From assembly GCA_038246785.1 (NCBI GenBank), contig JBBRVP010000007.1:1-64000 (forward strand): a stretch of DNA of 64,000 nt. Direction: 5' to 3'. Numbering within the stretch: position 1 is the first letter of the stretch; each line of letters begins with the position of its first letter. Positions 24,130 to 33,149 of the stretch are shown here, piece after piece. The notes under the pieces are model-generated. The model searched no databases. It was not told the origin of the DNA and was given only the letters and a program-made list of their open reading frames with translations. The DNA comes from JBBRVP01 sp038246785. GTDB lineage: Bacteria > Actinomycetota > Actinomycetes > Jiangellales > Jiangellaceae. The position numbers and the translations under genes were made by a program.

Positions 24130-24855
24130 TCAGGCCGTCGCGTGCACCCGGAAGCCTTCGGCCAGCCGGCCCTCCGGCAGGCCACGGGCGGCGGCCACCC
24201 GGGTGAGCCACTCGCGCACCATCGGCCCGACCCGATCGACGTCGGGGTGCTGGCTCTCGTGGGCCAGGATCGCGGCGATCTTGCGGTCGAACTGCTCGGT
24301 GACGTCCACGGCGTGGTTGGGGCCGGGCGCGGCCATGAGCCACAGCTCGGAGACCACCCAGTCCTCGAGGCCCTCCTCGGCCAGCAGCTCGGGGAACGCG
24401 AAGGGGTTGCGGGCGAACGGGTACAGCGCGCGGACTGCGGCCTCCCCGGCGGCCAGGTGGTCCGGGTGACTGGCTCCGATGCGGTCCCACCAGCGTTCCG
24501 GGGACTGGGTGAGCAACCGCTGCGGCCGTACCTGGCGGATCACCCGGACGAGGTCGCGGACCAGCGACTGGTCGACGAGCAGCTCTCCGTCGACGTGGCC
24601 GAGGAAGCGCACGTCGTCGACGCCGACCGCCTTGGCGGCCGCCCGCTGCTCGGCGCGCCGGATCTCCGGGATCTGCTCGCGGGGCAGCCCCCGGTCGAAC
24701 CCGCCGGCCTGACCGTCGGTGCAGACGCAGTAGGTGACCGTGACGCCCGCGTCGGTCCAGGTGGCGATCGTGCCGGCTGCGCCGAAGTCGACGTCGTCCG
24801 GGTGGGCTGTGACGACGAGCGCTCGCTCGACGTCTCGGTCGTCCAGAGGCGGCAC
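24130..24855 (-). CDS. PIG-L family deacetylase
   Basis: The 241-residue protein has the signature VVTAHPDDVDFGAAGTIATW with the zinc-binding HPDD, and the second metal region SHPDHLAAGEAAVRAL. The family removes acetyl groups from GlcNAc-type substrates, including MshB and Mca of mycothiol metabolism. The remaining motifs (YCVCTDGQAGGFDRG, EIRRAEQRAAAKAVGVDDVR) match the general actinobacterial PIG-L group rather than MshB specifically. It starts from GTG 24855, divergent from pcrA with only 48 bp between starts. The exact substrate is not known. Confidence 0.82.
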   Translation of the reverse strand: MPPLDDRDVERALVVTAHPDDVDFGAAGTIATWTDAGVTVTYCVCTDGQAGGFDRGLPREQIPEIRRAEQRAAAKAVGVDDVRFLGHVDGELLVDQSLVRDLVRVIRQVRPQRLLTQSPERWWDRIGASHPDHLAAGEAAVRALYPFARNPFAFPELLAEEGLEDWVVSELWLMAAPGPNHAVDVTEQFDRKIAAILAHESQHPDVDRVGPMVREWLTRVAAARGLPEGRLAEGFRVHATA

Positions 24856-24903
24856 CCGGCGAACGCTAGCGCGTCTCTCCCGCGACGTAGGCTGAAGCAC
24901 GAC

Positions 24904-27351
24904 ATGGCCACCCTCTTCGACGACCTCGCCCCGCCGGCGTCGACGCCGCTGCGCACGCCGCAGGTCAGGGAGGTCGGGCACCCGGCTCGGGATGGCGAGG
25001 GATACGACGACGGCCTCGACGCGGGGCCCGACCAGGGGCCTGACCAGGGGCCTGACGGGCGGCAGCGCGCCGACGGCGTCCGGCGGCTGCGGCCCGAGGA
25101 GCTGCTCGCCGGGCTCAACGCCCCGCAGCGGGCGGCCGTCGTCCACGAGGGTGCTCCGCTGCTCGTCGTCGCCGGCGCCGGGTCGGGCAAGACCCGCGTG
25201 CTGACCAGGCGCATCGCCTACCTGCTGGCCCAGCGCGACGTGCACCCCGGCGCGGTGCTGGCCATCACCTTTACCAACAAGGCGGCAGCCGAGATGCGCG
25301 AGCGCGTGGCGGCGCTGGTCGGCCCGCGCGCCAGGCTCATGTGGGTCTCGACGTTCCACTCCGCCTGCGTACGCATCCTCCGGCGCGACATCGCGAAGTT
25401 CGGCTTCAAGTCGACGTTCTCGGTCTACGACGCGGCCGACTCGCAGCGGCTGATGACGCTGGTGTGCCGCGAGCTCGAGCTGGACCCCAAGCGCTACCCG
25501 CCGCGGTCGTTCTCGGTGCAGGTCTCCAACCTCAAGAACGAGCTCGTCGACCACGAGACCGCGCTGGCCAGGGCGTCCACGCCGCACGAGCGGCAGGTGG
25601 CCGAGGCCTACCGGCGCTACCAGGAGCGTCTGCGGCAGGCCAACGCCCTGGACTTCGACGACCTGATCATGACCACGGTGCACCTGCTGCAGGCCTTCCC
25701 CGACGTGGCCGAGCACTACCGCCGGCGCTTCCGCCACGTTCTCGTCGACGAGTACCAGGACACCAACCACGCCCAGTACGTCCTCGTGCGCGAGCTGGTC
25801 GGCGGCACCGTCGCCGACCGGGAGCTGCGCACGGTCGATGGTGACCTGGTGCGTGCCGGCGCCGATCCGGCCGTCCCGCCGGGCGAGCTCGTCGTCGTTG
25901 GCGACGCCGACCAGTCGATATACGCCTTCCGTGGCGCCACCATCCGCAACATCCTGCAGTTCGAGCACGACTACCCGGACGCGCGCACGATCCTGCTCGA
26001 GCAGAACTACCGCTCCACCCAGACGATCCTCTCCGCGGCCAACGCGGTCATCGCACGCAACGCCGGCCGGCCTGCCAAGAACCTCTGGACCGACGCCGGC
26101 TCCGGCGCTCCCGTTGTCGGCTGGGTGGCCGACGACGAGCACGGCGAGGCGCAGTTCGTCGCCGGGGAGATCGACCGGCTCGCCGACGACGGCGCGGCCA
26201 GGCCAGGCGACGTGGCGATCTTCTATCGCACCAACGCGCAGTCTCGCGTGTTCGAAGAGGTCTTCGTCCGGGTCGGGCTGCCCTACAAGGTCGTCGGCGG
26301 CGTCCGCTTCTACGAGCGGCGCGAGGTGCGCGACGCCCTGGCCTACCTGCGCGCGCTCGTCAACCCCGACGACACCGTCTCTCTTCGCCGCATCCTCAAC
26401 GTCCCGCGGCGCGGCATCGGTGAACGCGCCGAGGCCGTGGTCGCGGTGCGCGCCGAGCGCGACCGCACCTCGTTCTGGGAAGTGCTGCGCCGCCCCCGCG
26501 ACCTCCCCGAGCTGGTGGCGCGCTCGGCGGGCGCGATCACCGGCTTCGTCGGTCTCCTCGACGAGCTGCGCGGCTTCGTCGAGGGGGGCCAGGGCCCCGG
26601 CGACGTGCTGGAGGCGGTGCTCGACCGCACCGGCTACCTCGCCGAGCTCGACGCCTCCAGTGACCCGCAGGACGAGAGCCGGGCCGACAACCTGCGCGAG
26701 CTGGTGTCGGTGGCCCGCGAGTTCGAGGAGACGTCGCCCACCGGCACCGTCGGCGACTTCCTGGAGCGCGTCTCGCTGGTGGCCGACAGCGACGAGATCC
26801 CCGACGGCGGCGAGGGGGGCGGCGTCGTGACGCTGATGACGCTGCACACCGCGAAAGGGCTGGAGTTCCCCGTGGTCTTCCTCACCGGGCTCGAGGACGC
26901 GGTCTTCCCGCACCAGCGGTCGCTGGCCGAGCCGCGCGAGCTCGAGGAGGAGCGCCGGCTGGCGTACGTCGGGCTGACCCGCGCCCAGCGGCGGCTCTAC
27001 CTCACCCGCGCCGCCTCCCGCACGGCCTGGGGTGCTCCGCAGGCCAACCCGCCTTCGCGGTTCCTCACCGAGGTGCCGTCCGAGCTCGTCGAGTGGCGCC
27101 GTACCGGCGACGACGTCACCCGATGGGACGGCGGTGCGGCTCGCCGCGCGCCGCGTCGGAGCACCGCCCCGGTGGCCCGCGAGGTGCCGGTGCTGCAGGC
27201 GGGCCAACGGGTCAGCCATGACGCGTTCGGCTTGGGGACGGTGGTCTCGGTGACCGGCGCGGGCGACCGCGCGCAGGCCGAGGTCGACTTCGGACCCGAG
27301 CTCGGCGTCAAGCGGCTGCTGCTGCGCTACGCGCCGATCGAGCGGCTGTAG
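24904..27351 (+). CDS. pcrA: UvrD/PcrA-type ATP-dependent DNA helicase
   Basis: The 815-residue superfamily 1A helicase unwinds DNA 3' to 5' in repair and replication-fork rescue. Motif Q/I reads LNAPQRAAVVHEG and VVAGAGSGKTRVLTRRI; motif II VDEYQDTN, motif III VGDADQSIYAFRGA, motif IV EQNYRSTQTIL, motif V LMTLHTAKGLEFPVVF and motif VI VGLTRAQRRLYLTRA are all present. A Tudor-like C-terminus (GQRVSHDAFGLGTVVSV) typical of PcrA closes the protein. An acidic N-terminal extension of about 60 residues contains a short DQGP repeat, and a 20-25 residue insertion precedes motif III. The start is ATG 24904. Confidence 0.95.
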   Translation: MATLFDDLAPPASTPLRTPQVREVGHPARDGEGYDDGLDAGPDQGPDQGPDGRQRADGVRRLRPEELLAGLNAPQRAAVVHEGAPLLVVAGAGSGKTRVLTRRIAYLLAQRDVHPGAVLAITFTNKAAAEMRERVAALVGPRARLMWVSTFHSACVRILRRDIAKFGFKSTFSVYDAADSQRLMTLVCRELELDPKRYPPRSFSVQVSNLKNELVDHETALARASTPHERQVAEAYRRYQERLRQANALDFDDLIMTTVHLLQAFPDVAEHYRRRFRHVLVDEYQDTNHAQYVLVRELVGGTVADRELRTVDGDLVRAGADPAVPPGELVVVGDADQSIYAFRGATIRNILQFEHDYPDARTILLEQNYRSTQTILSAANAVIARNAGRPAKNLWTDAGSGAPVVGWVADDEHGEAQFVAGEIDRLADDGAARPGDVAIFYRTNAQSRVFEEVFVRVGLPYKVVGGVRFYERREVRDALAYLRALVNPDDTVSLRRILNVPRRGIGERAEAVVAVRAERDRTSFWEVLRRPRDLPELVARSAGAITGFVGLLDELRGFVEGGQGPGDVLEAVLDRTGYLAELDASSDPQDESRADNLRELVSVAREFEETSPTGTVGDFLERVSLVADSDEIPDGGEGGGVVTLMTLHTAKGLEFPVVFLTGLEDAVFPHQRSLAEPRELEEERRLAYVGLTRAQRRLYLTRAASRTAWGAPQANPPSRFLTEVPSELVEWRRTGDDVTRWDGGAARRAPRRSTAPVAREVPVLQAGQRVSHDAFGLGTVVSVTGAGDRAQAEVDFGPELGVKRLLLRYAPIERL

Positions 27352-27432
27352 GGCTCCGCCCCGCGGCCTCCGGGGCTCCGAAGCGGGGTACCGGCGGCTA
27401 TGAGGCGCAGCCTCTCAGCTGGCGCGCCGGCG

Positions 27433-28392
27433 TCAGATACCCACGCCGTGCGCGCGCAGCCAGGTCAGCGGGTTGACCGGGCCCCCGCCGCCCGGGTGGA
27501 CCTCGAGGTGCAGGTGCGGACCGGTGACGTTGCCGGTGGCGCCCACCAGGCCGATGACCTCGCCCGCGTTGACCGGGCCGCCGCTGTGCAGGATCGCCGA
27601 GAGGTGGCAGTACCACGTCTGCGTGCCGTCGGTGTGCCGCACGATGATGCGGTTGCCGTACGCACCGGCCCACCCGGCCTCGACGACAGCGCCGTTGGCA
27701 ACGGCCATGACTGGGGTGCCGATGGGGGCCGCGAAGTCGGTGCCGGTGTGCAGGTGCGACCACATGCGGCCCGAGTAGCCGAACCCGGCGGTGAGTACGA
27801 ACCGGCGCACCGGGAGCACGGTGGCCCGGGCCAGTGCTTCGGCGCGGCGCTCGGCGCGCTGCTCGATGCGCCGTTCGGTGCGCTCCTTGCGCTGTTGGCG
27901 CTGCTTGCGCTCCTTGGCACGGGCCGCCCGGTCGGCGGCCTGCTTGCGCTGCTCCAGAACGGTGCTGACCCGCGCGACCTTCGCCGCGGCGGCGACCTCC
28001 TGCTCGGCCGGCGACGGCTCGGAAACCGGTGCGACGACGCGGTCGACGGCCAGCGCGTCGGCCTCGGTCGTGGCCGCCGCGGACGGGGCGCCGGCGGCGG
28101 CTACCGCATTGCCGTCGCCGGAGGTCCTCACGGACCGGGCGTCGTCGGCCGACAGGACGTCGACGGACCCCTCGCGGACGGCGACGCGCACCGATGCGGC
28201 AGCTGGTGCGTCGGGGAGGCCGGGCAGCGGGCTCACCGCGACCTCGGAGGCGAGCGATATCCCCGTGGAGTGCGAGAAGCTCAGCGCGCCGGAGGCGGCA
28301 GCGGCGAGCGCAAGCGTGCCCACGGCAGTCGGGACCGGCACCCGCGTGCGGTGGCGGCGACGGTGGCGGCCGCGACGCGAACGCTGTGGCAC
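27433..28392 (-). CDS. Exported M23-family peptidase
   Basis: The 319-residue protein has an arginine-rich N-terminus and a hydrophobic segment (PVPTAVGTLALAAAASGALS), then a variable region, an alanine/arginine coiled coil (about 165-205, rich in KERKQRQQRKE), and a LytM domain. The zinc ligands are visible in HLHTGTDFAAPIG and TGPHLHLEVHPGG. Such proteins cut peptidoglycan crosslinks or activate other hydrolases. The GTG at 28392 is preferred because GAGAGG lies about 7 bases upstream; a start at 28419 is possible. It converges on pcrA, as in Streptomyces, where an M23 gene also sits next to this helicase. Confidence 0.85.
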   Translation of the reverse strand: MPQRSRRGRHRRRHRTRVPVPTAVGTLALAAAASGALSFSHSTGISLASEVAVSPLPGLPDAPAAASVRVAVREGSVDVLSADDARSVRTSGDGNAVAAAGAPSAAATTEADALAVDRVVAPVSEPSPAEQEVAAAAKVARVSTVLEQRKQAADRAARAKERKQRQQRKERTERRIEQRAERRAEALARATVLPVRRFVLTAGFGYSGRMWSHLHTGTDFAAPIGTPVMAVANGAVVEAGWAGAYGNRIIVRHTDGTQTWYCHLSAILHSGGPVNAGEVIGLVGATGNVTGPHLHLEVHPGGGGPVNPLTWLRAHGVGI

Positions 28393-28437
28393 GTGGTCGC
28401 CTCTCGATTGCGGACGCAAGAACCTGCGACGATAACG

Positions 28438-28644
28438 ATGAGGTCACGACGCACCAAACCACGGCTGTGCACGGCGCGACCGATCGGCGACGCCCGCGGG
28501 ACGCTCCGCCAGCCGGTGGAGCCCGCTGACCTGCGCCGACGGACCCGGTTGGCGGCTCGCCTGCTGACCGACGAATCGGGCACCCCCGGCTTCGAGGTGA
28601 TCGATGTCACGCCGGACGTGGCCACCGTCCCGTCGGTTCGATGA
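28438..28644 (+). CDS. Possible small protein in the gap between the M23 and B12-binding genes
   Basis: A 68-codon frame opens at ATG 28438 (MRSRRTKPRLCTARPIGDAR) and ends at TGA 28642-28644, with a C-terminus GFEVIDVTPDVATVPSVR that is less arginine-rich than random GC-rich frames. No ribosome binding site is evident and no family is recognised. It lies in a 458-bp gap (28393-28850) between divergent genes, and the rest of the gap looks like promoter or leader sequence. Confidence 0.3.
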   Translation: MRSRRTKPRLCTARPIGDARGTLRQPVEPADLRRRTRLAARLLTDESGTPGFEVIDVTPDVATVPSVR

Positions 28645-28850
28645 CCCGCCCGAAGCCGCGACGTACCAGCCCCCGCCGGAGCACCGTGAACACCGAGCGG
28701 GAGCGACCTGCCCGGCCCGCCGGCGGCGCACATCGCCGGTGGTGGCCCCCCAAGTCCGCACCGTGCCGGTTCGCGACGGCCGCGATGACTAGGTTGGCCA
28801 GGAGCAGGTCCGTTCCCGGCGCCCGCGCCGATGCAGCGAGGAGGACGACG

Positions 28851-29321
28851 ATGTCCGGCTTTGAACCCGACGCGGGCCTCCACTCTGACCGGGGGCGCGC
28901 CGGACACCACGGCGCCCCCGTACGCGTCGTGGTGGCCAAGCCCGGACTCGACGGGCACGACCGCGGCGCCAAGGTGGTGGCCCGCGCGCTGCGCGACGCT
29001 GGCGTCGAGGTCGTCTACACCGGTCTGCACCAGACCCCGGAGCAGATCGTCGAGACCGCCTTGCAGGAGGACGCCGACGCGGTCGGACTGTCCATCCTCT
29101 CCGGTGCCCACATGACGCTGTTCGGCAAGGTCGTCGATCTGCTTCGCGAGCAGGACGCTGCCGACGTCGTGGTCTTCGGGGGAGGGATCATCCCCGACGC
29201 GGACATCCCGCTGCTCGAGGAGATGGGGGTCGCCCGGGTGTTCACACCTGGCGCCACCACGCACGAGATCGTCGACTGGGTGCGCTCGACGTTCGGCGCC
29301 ACCTCGCCGGCGTCGGGCTGA
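28851..29321 (+). CDS. Stand-alone cobalamin-binding subunit of a methylmalonyl-CoA mutase-type enzyme
   Basis: The 156-residue protein is a B12-binding domain: VVVAKPGLDGHDRGAKVVAR contains the DxHxxG motif whose histidine ligates cobalt, followed by VGLSILSGAHMTLFGKVVD and VVVFGGGIIPDADIPLL. Such free-standing subunits pair with a separate catalytic subunit, as in isobutyryl-CoA or ethylmalonyl-CoA mutase-type enzymes (IcmB/Mcm small-subunit type). The catalytic subunit is not in the window. The start at 28851 follows GAGGAGG. The neighbouring sucCD fits a route that delivers succinyl-CoA, but linkage is positional only. Confidence 0.85.
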   Translation: MSGFEPDAGLHSDRGRAGHHGAPVRVVVAKPGLDGHDRGAKVVARALRDAGVEVVYTGLHQTPEQIVETALQEDADAVGLSILSGAHMTLFGKVVDLLREQDAADVVVFGGGIIPDADIPLLEEMGVARVFTPGATTHEIVDWVRSTFGATSPASG

Positions 29322-29545
29322 ACCCGGCTCGGACGCGCGTCGGACGCGCCTAGTTTCGGCTCAGGCGGCTCTGCAGAGGCAAAGGCGAAGCCGGTGGCGC
29401 GCGCCCCCCCGGCGTATCCCTCGCTGCGACCGCCTGCGGGCATCCCGCCCGGGCGCACTAGGGTCGGCCCGGAGGACAGCGCCCCCGTACCGTTGACGCA
29501 GTCCTGATCTCGCAGCCCCCCATGTCGCCGAGGAGGCCGGAACCC

Positions 29546-30724
29546 GTGGACCTCATGGAGTACCAGGCGAAGGAGCTCTTCGCGAAGCACGGCGTGCCGG
29601 TGCTGCCGGGGGAGGTCGCCGAGACCGTCGAGCAGGCCCGGTCGGTCGCCGAGCGGATCGGCGGGACGGTTGTCGTCAAGGCGCAGGTCAAGACGGGTGG
29701 GCGCGGCAAGGCTGGCGGCGTCAAGCTTGCCGAGTCCCCCGACGAGGCGGCCGCGGAAGCCCAGGCCATCCTTGGCATGGACATCAAGGGCCACACCGTC
29801 CACCGGGTGCTCGTCACGGCGGCCAGCGACATCGCCGAGGAGTACTACGTCTCGTACCTGCTCGACCGCGCCGAGCGCACCTATCTCGCCATGGCGAGCG
29901 CCGAGGGGGGCGTGGAGATCGAACAGCTGGCGGTCGAGCGGCCGGAGGCACTCGCCAAGGTGCCCGTCGACGCGATTCGCGGAGTCGATGCGGCGAAGGC
30001 GGCCGAGATCGCCGACGCCGCCGGATTCGGACCCGCCGTGCGCGACCGGGTGGTCGAGGTGCTGCAGACGCTGTGGACGGTCTTCACCGCTGAGGACGCC
30101 ACGCTCGTCGAGGTCAACCCGCTGGTGCGCACGCCGGACGACCGCGTCGTCGCCCTCGACGGCAAGGTGAGCCTCGACGACAACGCCGACTTCCGCCACG
30201 CCGACCACGAGGCGTTCGTCGACAGCGGCGCGGCCGACCCGCTGGAGCAGGCGGCCAAGGACAAGGGCCTCAACTACGTCAAGCTCGACGGGGAGGTCGG
30301 CGTCATCGGCAACGGTGCGGGCCTGGTGATGTCCACGCTGGACGTCGTCGCGTACTCCGGTGAGGCGTACGGCGGGGTCAAGCCGGCCAACTTCCTCGAC
30401 ATCGGCGGCGGGGCGTCTGCCGAGGTGATGGCCGACGGGCTGGAGATCATCCTCGGCGACCCGGCCGTACGCAGCGTGTTCGTCAACGTCTTCGGCGGCA
30501 TCACCGCCTGCGACGCGGTCGCCAACGGCATCGTCGGCGCGCTGGAGACGCTCAAGGCGCGTGGCGAGACGATCAGCAAACCGCTGGTGGTGCGCCTCGA
30601 CGGCAACAATGCCGCCGAAGGGCGGCGCATCCTCGACGAGGCCGAACACGACTCCGTCGAGCTGGTGGACACGATGGACGACGCGGCCCACCGGGCCGCC
30701 GAGCTCGCAGCCGAGGGGGCCTGA
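29546..30724 (+). CDS. sucC: Succinyl-CoA ligase (ADP-forming), beta subunit
   Basis: This 392-residue subunit carries the ATP-grasp domain and makes succinate and ATP (or GTP) from succinyl-CoA in the citric acid cycle. The family N-terminus MEYQAKELFAKHGVPVLPG is clear; VVKAQVKTGGRGKAGGVKLA is the nucleotide-binding loop, and LDIGGGASAEVMADG and VNVFGGITACDAVA are phosphate-site segments in the CoA ligase domain. The GTG at 29546 has AGGAGG 9 bases upstream and gives the usual length. The stop is 2 bases before the sucD start. The 224-bp gap upstream (29322-29545) should hold the operon promoter. Confidence 0.96.
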   Translation: MDLMEYQAKELFAKHGVPVLPGEVAETVEQARSVAERIGGTVVVKAQVKTGGRGKAGGVKLAESPDEAAAEAQAILGMDIKGHTVHRVLVTAASDIAEEYYVSYLLDRAERTYLAMASAEGGVEIEQLAVERPEALAKVPVDAIRGVDAAKAAEIADAAGFGPAVRDRVVEVLQTLWTVFTAEDATLVEVNPLVRTPDDRVVALDGKVSLDDNADFRHADHEAFVDSGAADPLEQAAKDKGLNYVKLDGEVGVIGNGAGLVMSTLDVVAYSGEAYGGVKPANFLDIGGGASAEVMADGLEIILGDPAVRSVFVNVFGGITACDAVANGIVGALETLKARGETISKPLVVRLDGNNAAEGRRILDEAEHDSVELVDTMDDAAHRAAELAAEGA

Positions 30725-30726
30725 CC

Positions 30727-31617
30727 GTGGCGATCTTCCTTACCGACAGCAGCCGGATCGTCGTGCAGGGCATGACCGGGTCCGAGGGCCGCAAGCACAC
30801 CCAGCGCATGCTGCGCTCGGGTAGCGCGGTCGTCGGCGGCGTCAACCCGCGCAAGGCGGGCGAGCAGGTGGGGTTCGAGGGCGGCACGGCCGTGCCGGTC
30901 TTCGGCTCGGTAGCCGAGGCGATGAAGGAGACCGGTGCCGACGTCTCGGTCGTCTTCGTCCCGCCGGCCGGCACCAAGGGCGCCGTCCGCGAGGCGGTCG
31001 ACGCCGGCATGCCCCTCGTGGTCGTCATCACCGAGGGCGTCCCGGTCCACGACACCGCCGAGTTCCACCAGTACGCCCTCGACGCCGGGGGCACGCGCAT
31101 CATCGGGCCCAACTGCCCCGGGCTGATCAGCCCGGGCAAGTCCAACGCCGGCATCATCCCCGCCGACATCACCCCGTCCGGCCGGGTCGGCCTGGTGAGC
31201 AAGTCCGGCACGCTGACCTACCAGATGATGTACGAGCTCCGCGACGCCGGCTTCTCGACCTGTGTCGGCATCGGCGGCGACCCGGTCATCGGCACGACCC
31301 ACATCGATTGCCTGCAGGCCTTCGAGGACGACCCGGACACCGACGCCGTGGTCATGATCGGCGAGATCGGGGGCGACGCCGAAGAACGCGCCGCCGACTA
31401 CATCAAGGCCCACATCAGCAAGCCGGTCGTGGGCTACGTCGCGGGCTTCACCGCGCCGGAGGGCAAGACCATGGGACACGCCGGCGCCATCGTGTCCGGC
31501 TCCTCGGGCACAGCGGCGGCCAAGCAGGAGGCCCTGGAGGCCGCCGGCGTCCGGGTCGGCAAGACCCCGTCCGAGACCGCCCGGATCATGCGCGAGGTCG
31601 TGCAGACGGCGTCCTGA
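30727..31617 (+). CDS. sucD: Succinyl-CoA ligase (ADP-forming), alpha subunit
   Basis: The 296-residue alpha subunit binds CoA and carries the phosphohistidine. MTGSEGRKHTQRM is the CoA-binding N-terminal loop, IGPNCPGLISPG and VSKSGTLTYQMMYEL are the conserved central strands, and the active-site histidine lies in GKTMGHAGAIVSGSSG, preceded by the glutamate region IGEIGGDAEERAADYI. The start is a GTG, two bases after sucC, so both subunits are made together. Length is normal. Confidence 0.96.
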   Translation: MAIFLTDSSRIVVQGMTGSEGRKHTQRMLRSGSAVVGGVNPRKAGEQVGFEGGTAVPVFGSVAEAMKETGADVSVVFVPPAGTKGAVREAVDAGMPLVVVITEGVPVHDTAEFHQYALDAGGTRIIGPNCPGLISPGKSNAGIIPADITPSGRVGLVSKSGTLTYQMMYELRDAGFSTCVGIGGDPVIGTTHIDCLQAFEDDPDTDAVVMIGEIGGDAEERAADYIKAHISKPVVGYVAGFTAPEGKTMGHAGAIVSGSSGTAAAKQEALEAAGVRVGKTPSETARIMREVVQTAS

Positions 31618-31649
31618 CCCTCCGGCGGCCGTTCCGTGTCGCCTCTGGC

Positions 31650-32312
31650 TCAGGCGAGCGCGGCCACCCGGCCCCGGGTCATCCGCCGCCAGGCGTACGC
31701 CTGGGCCACGAACACCACCGGGTACGCCACGAGCAGCCCGACGCCGAGCAGCAGCGCACCGACGATGACGATGCCGAGCGCGACCAGGTCGAACAGCAGC
31801 ACCTGACCGATGTTGTCCTTGACGACGGTGAACGAGCGGCTGATCGCGCCGATCGGCCCGGTCGAGGGGTCGTCAACGGCGGCCAGCCCGAAGAACTGGC
31901 ACACGAACGCGACGATCAGCCCCGGGACGATCAGCAGCACGAGCCCGATGACGAACGCGACGCCGACGATGAGCGAGGCGAGGAAGTAGGTCAGCACGGA
32001 TCCGCCACCGAAGAGCATGCTCACCTCCGGGGTGCGCCCGTCGAGCACTGCGAGCGCGGCGCGGTAGACCCCGACGGTGAGCACGAGCGACACGACGTAG
32101 CCGACGATGTTCCACACGAAGAGCAGGAGCCCGTTGTCGATCTGGCGTCCGACGAGGTTGACCAGCACCTGCGCGAGGACGACCACGAGCGCGAGGACGA
32201 TCAGTGCCCCGGCGTGGCGCGTGAAGGTGCGCCAGCCGTAGCCGATCGCCTCACCGGCGGAGAAGTGGCCGACCGGCTGGCCGTGGGAGTCGTACGGGGC
32301 GGGCTGGCTCAT
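31650..32312 (-). CDS. Multi-pass membrane protein
   Basis: The 220-residue protein has a short cytosolic N-terminus ending in FSAGEAIGYGWRTFTRHAG, then about five or six membrane helices (for example LIVLALVVVLAQVLVNLVG, VIGLVLLIVPGLIVAFVCQF and LGIVIVGALLLGVGLLVAYP). The segment GAISRSFTVVKDNIGQVLLF resembles the amphipathic region of DUF-type membrane proteins related to the glycerophosphodiester phosphodiesterase membrane domain. The ATG at 32312 is the likely start. It converges on sucD and is divergent from a DUF4282 gene. Function is unknown. Confidence 0.7.
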   Translation of the reverse strand: MSQPAPYDSHGQPVGHFSAGEAIGYGWRTFTRHAGALIVLALVVVLAQVLVNLVGRQIDNGLLLFVWNIVGYVVSLVLTVGVYRAALAVLDGRTPEVSMLFGGGSVLTYFLASLIVGVAFVIGLVLLIVPGLIVAFVCQFFGLAAVDDPSTGPIGAISRSFTVVKDNIGQVLLFDLVALGIVIVGALLLGVGLLVAYPVVFVAQAYAWRRMTRGRVAALA

Positions 32313-32518
32313 GGCGTGGACCTCCAGGTTGCGGCAGGGGACCCGACATGCTCTCGTACGCCGTCGCTCGGTGGAGCCGCCACGCCGCACTCCGGGTGGC
32401 CGCCCCGGCGTGGCGTCCACCGTGACGTGGGGCGGGCTTCCTATCCTCGAAGCGACATCCCGGGCAGGTCGCCTGAGGCGGGCGCCTACCGGGGTACTGC
32501 CGACACCAGGAGACGCCG

Positions 32519-33061
32519 ATGAGCGGCTACCGCCCTGTCCAGACCGACCCCAAGAGCTTCTTCAACGCCCTCTTCGACTTTTCGTTCACCTCCTATGTCA
32601 CCCTCAAATTCATCCGGGTGATCTATGCGGTGATCGTGGCGATCATCGGGATCGGGGCCATCATCGTCGTGATCAGCTCCGCGACCCGGGGCTTCGGCCC
32701 GTTCATCGGCGGCCTGATCGTCGCGGTGGTCGGCGGCTTCCTCTACCTCATTCTCGCCCGCATCTACCTGGAGCTGGTCACGCTGCTGTTCCGGATCACC
32801 GACAACACCTCGGTCATGGCGAGCTCGCTCGGAGGTGGTGCTCCCGGTGCACCCGGCGGCGGGGCCCCCTACGGTGGTCCGGGCGGCTACCCGGCTCCCG
32901 GCGGGTCGCCGGCGGGCGGCCCCCCGCCGAGCGCCCCCCCGCCGAGCGGCCCCCCGCCGCCCGGCAGCGGTGGGCCGGCCAGCGACTACCCGCCCGCGGG
33001 CGACTACCCGCCGTCCAGCGACTACCCGCCGTCCGACGACCGGCCGCCGTCCAGCCCCTGA
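32519..33061 (+). CDS. DUF4282 membrane protein with Pro/Gly-rich tail
   Basis: The first ~95 residues form a DUF4282 domain: FFNALFDFSFTSYVTLKFIR, a hydrophobic hairpin (VIYAVIVAIIGIGAIIVVIS and GGLIVAVVGGFLYLILARIY) and LELVTLLFRITDNTS. The remaining ~80 residues are low-complexity, with GGPPP, PPSAPPPSG and SDYPP repeats, and are likely disordered in the cytosol. The ATG follows CAGGAGA at a good distance. The repeated SDYPPxxD units suggest replication slippage and a variable tail length. Confidence 0.8.
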   Translation: MSGYRPVQTDPKSFFNALFDFSFTSYVTLKFIRVIYAVIVAIIGIGAIIVVISSATRGFGPFIGGLIVAVVGGFLYLILARIYLELVTLLFRITDNTSVMASSLGGGAPGAPGGGAPYGGPGGYPAPGGSPAGGPPPSAPPPSGPPPPGSGGPASDYPPAGDYPPSSDYPPSDDRPPSSP

Positions 33062-33082
33062 CCGTCGCCGCGCCGCGAGAGT

Positions 33083-33127
33083 GTGTCAGGGCGACCCGTG
33101 GTCGCAGGGACGCCTGAGCCTGACGCA
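33083..33127. repeat. Degenerate TGTCAGG-type intergenic hairpin
   Basis: TGTCAGGGCG near 33084 and GCCTGAGCCTGACG ending near 33125 form the arms of a weakly paired hairpin between the DUF4282 gene and convergent kynU. The arms match the family seen better preserved at 35915-36018 and 55253-55294. Confidence 0.45.
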
Positions 33128-33149
33128 TCCGCGGGAGGGGGGCCGTCGG

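Noticed and set aside
28393..28850. Possible c-di-AMP (ydaO-type) riboswitch upstream of the M23 peptidase
   Set aside because: Cell-wall hydrolase genes in Actinomycetes are often controlled this way, but I could not find the conserved core sequences on the minus strand here.
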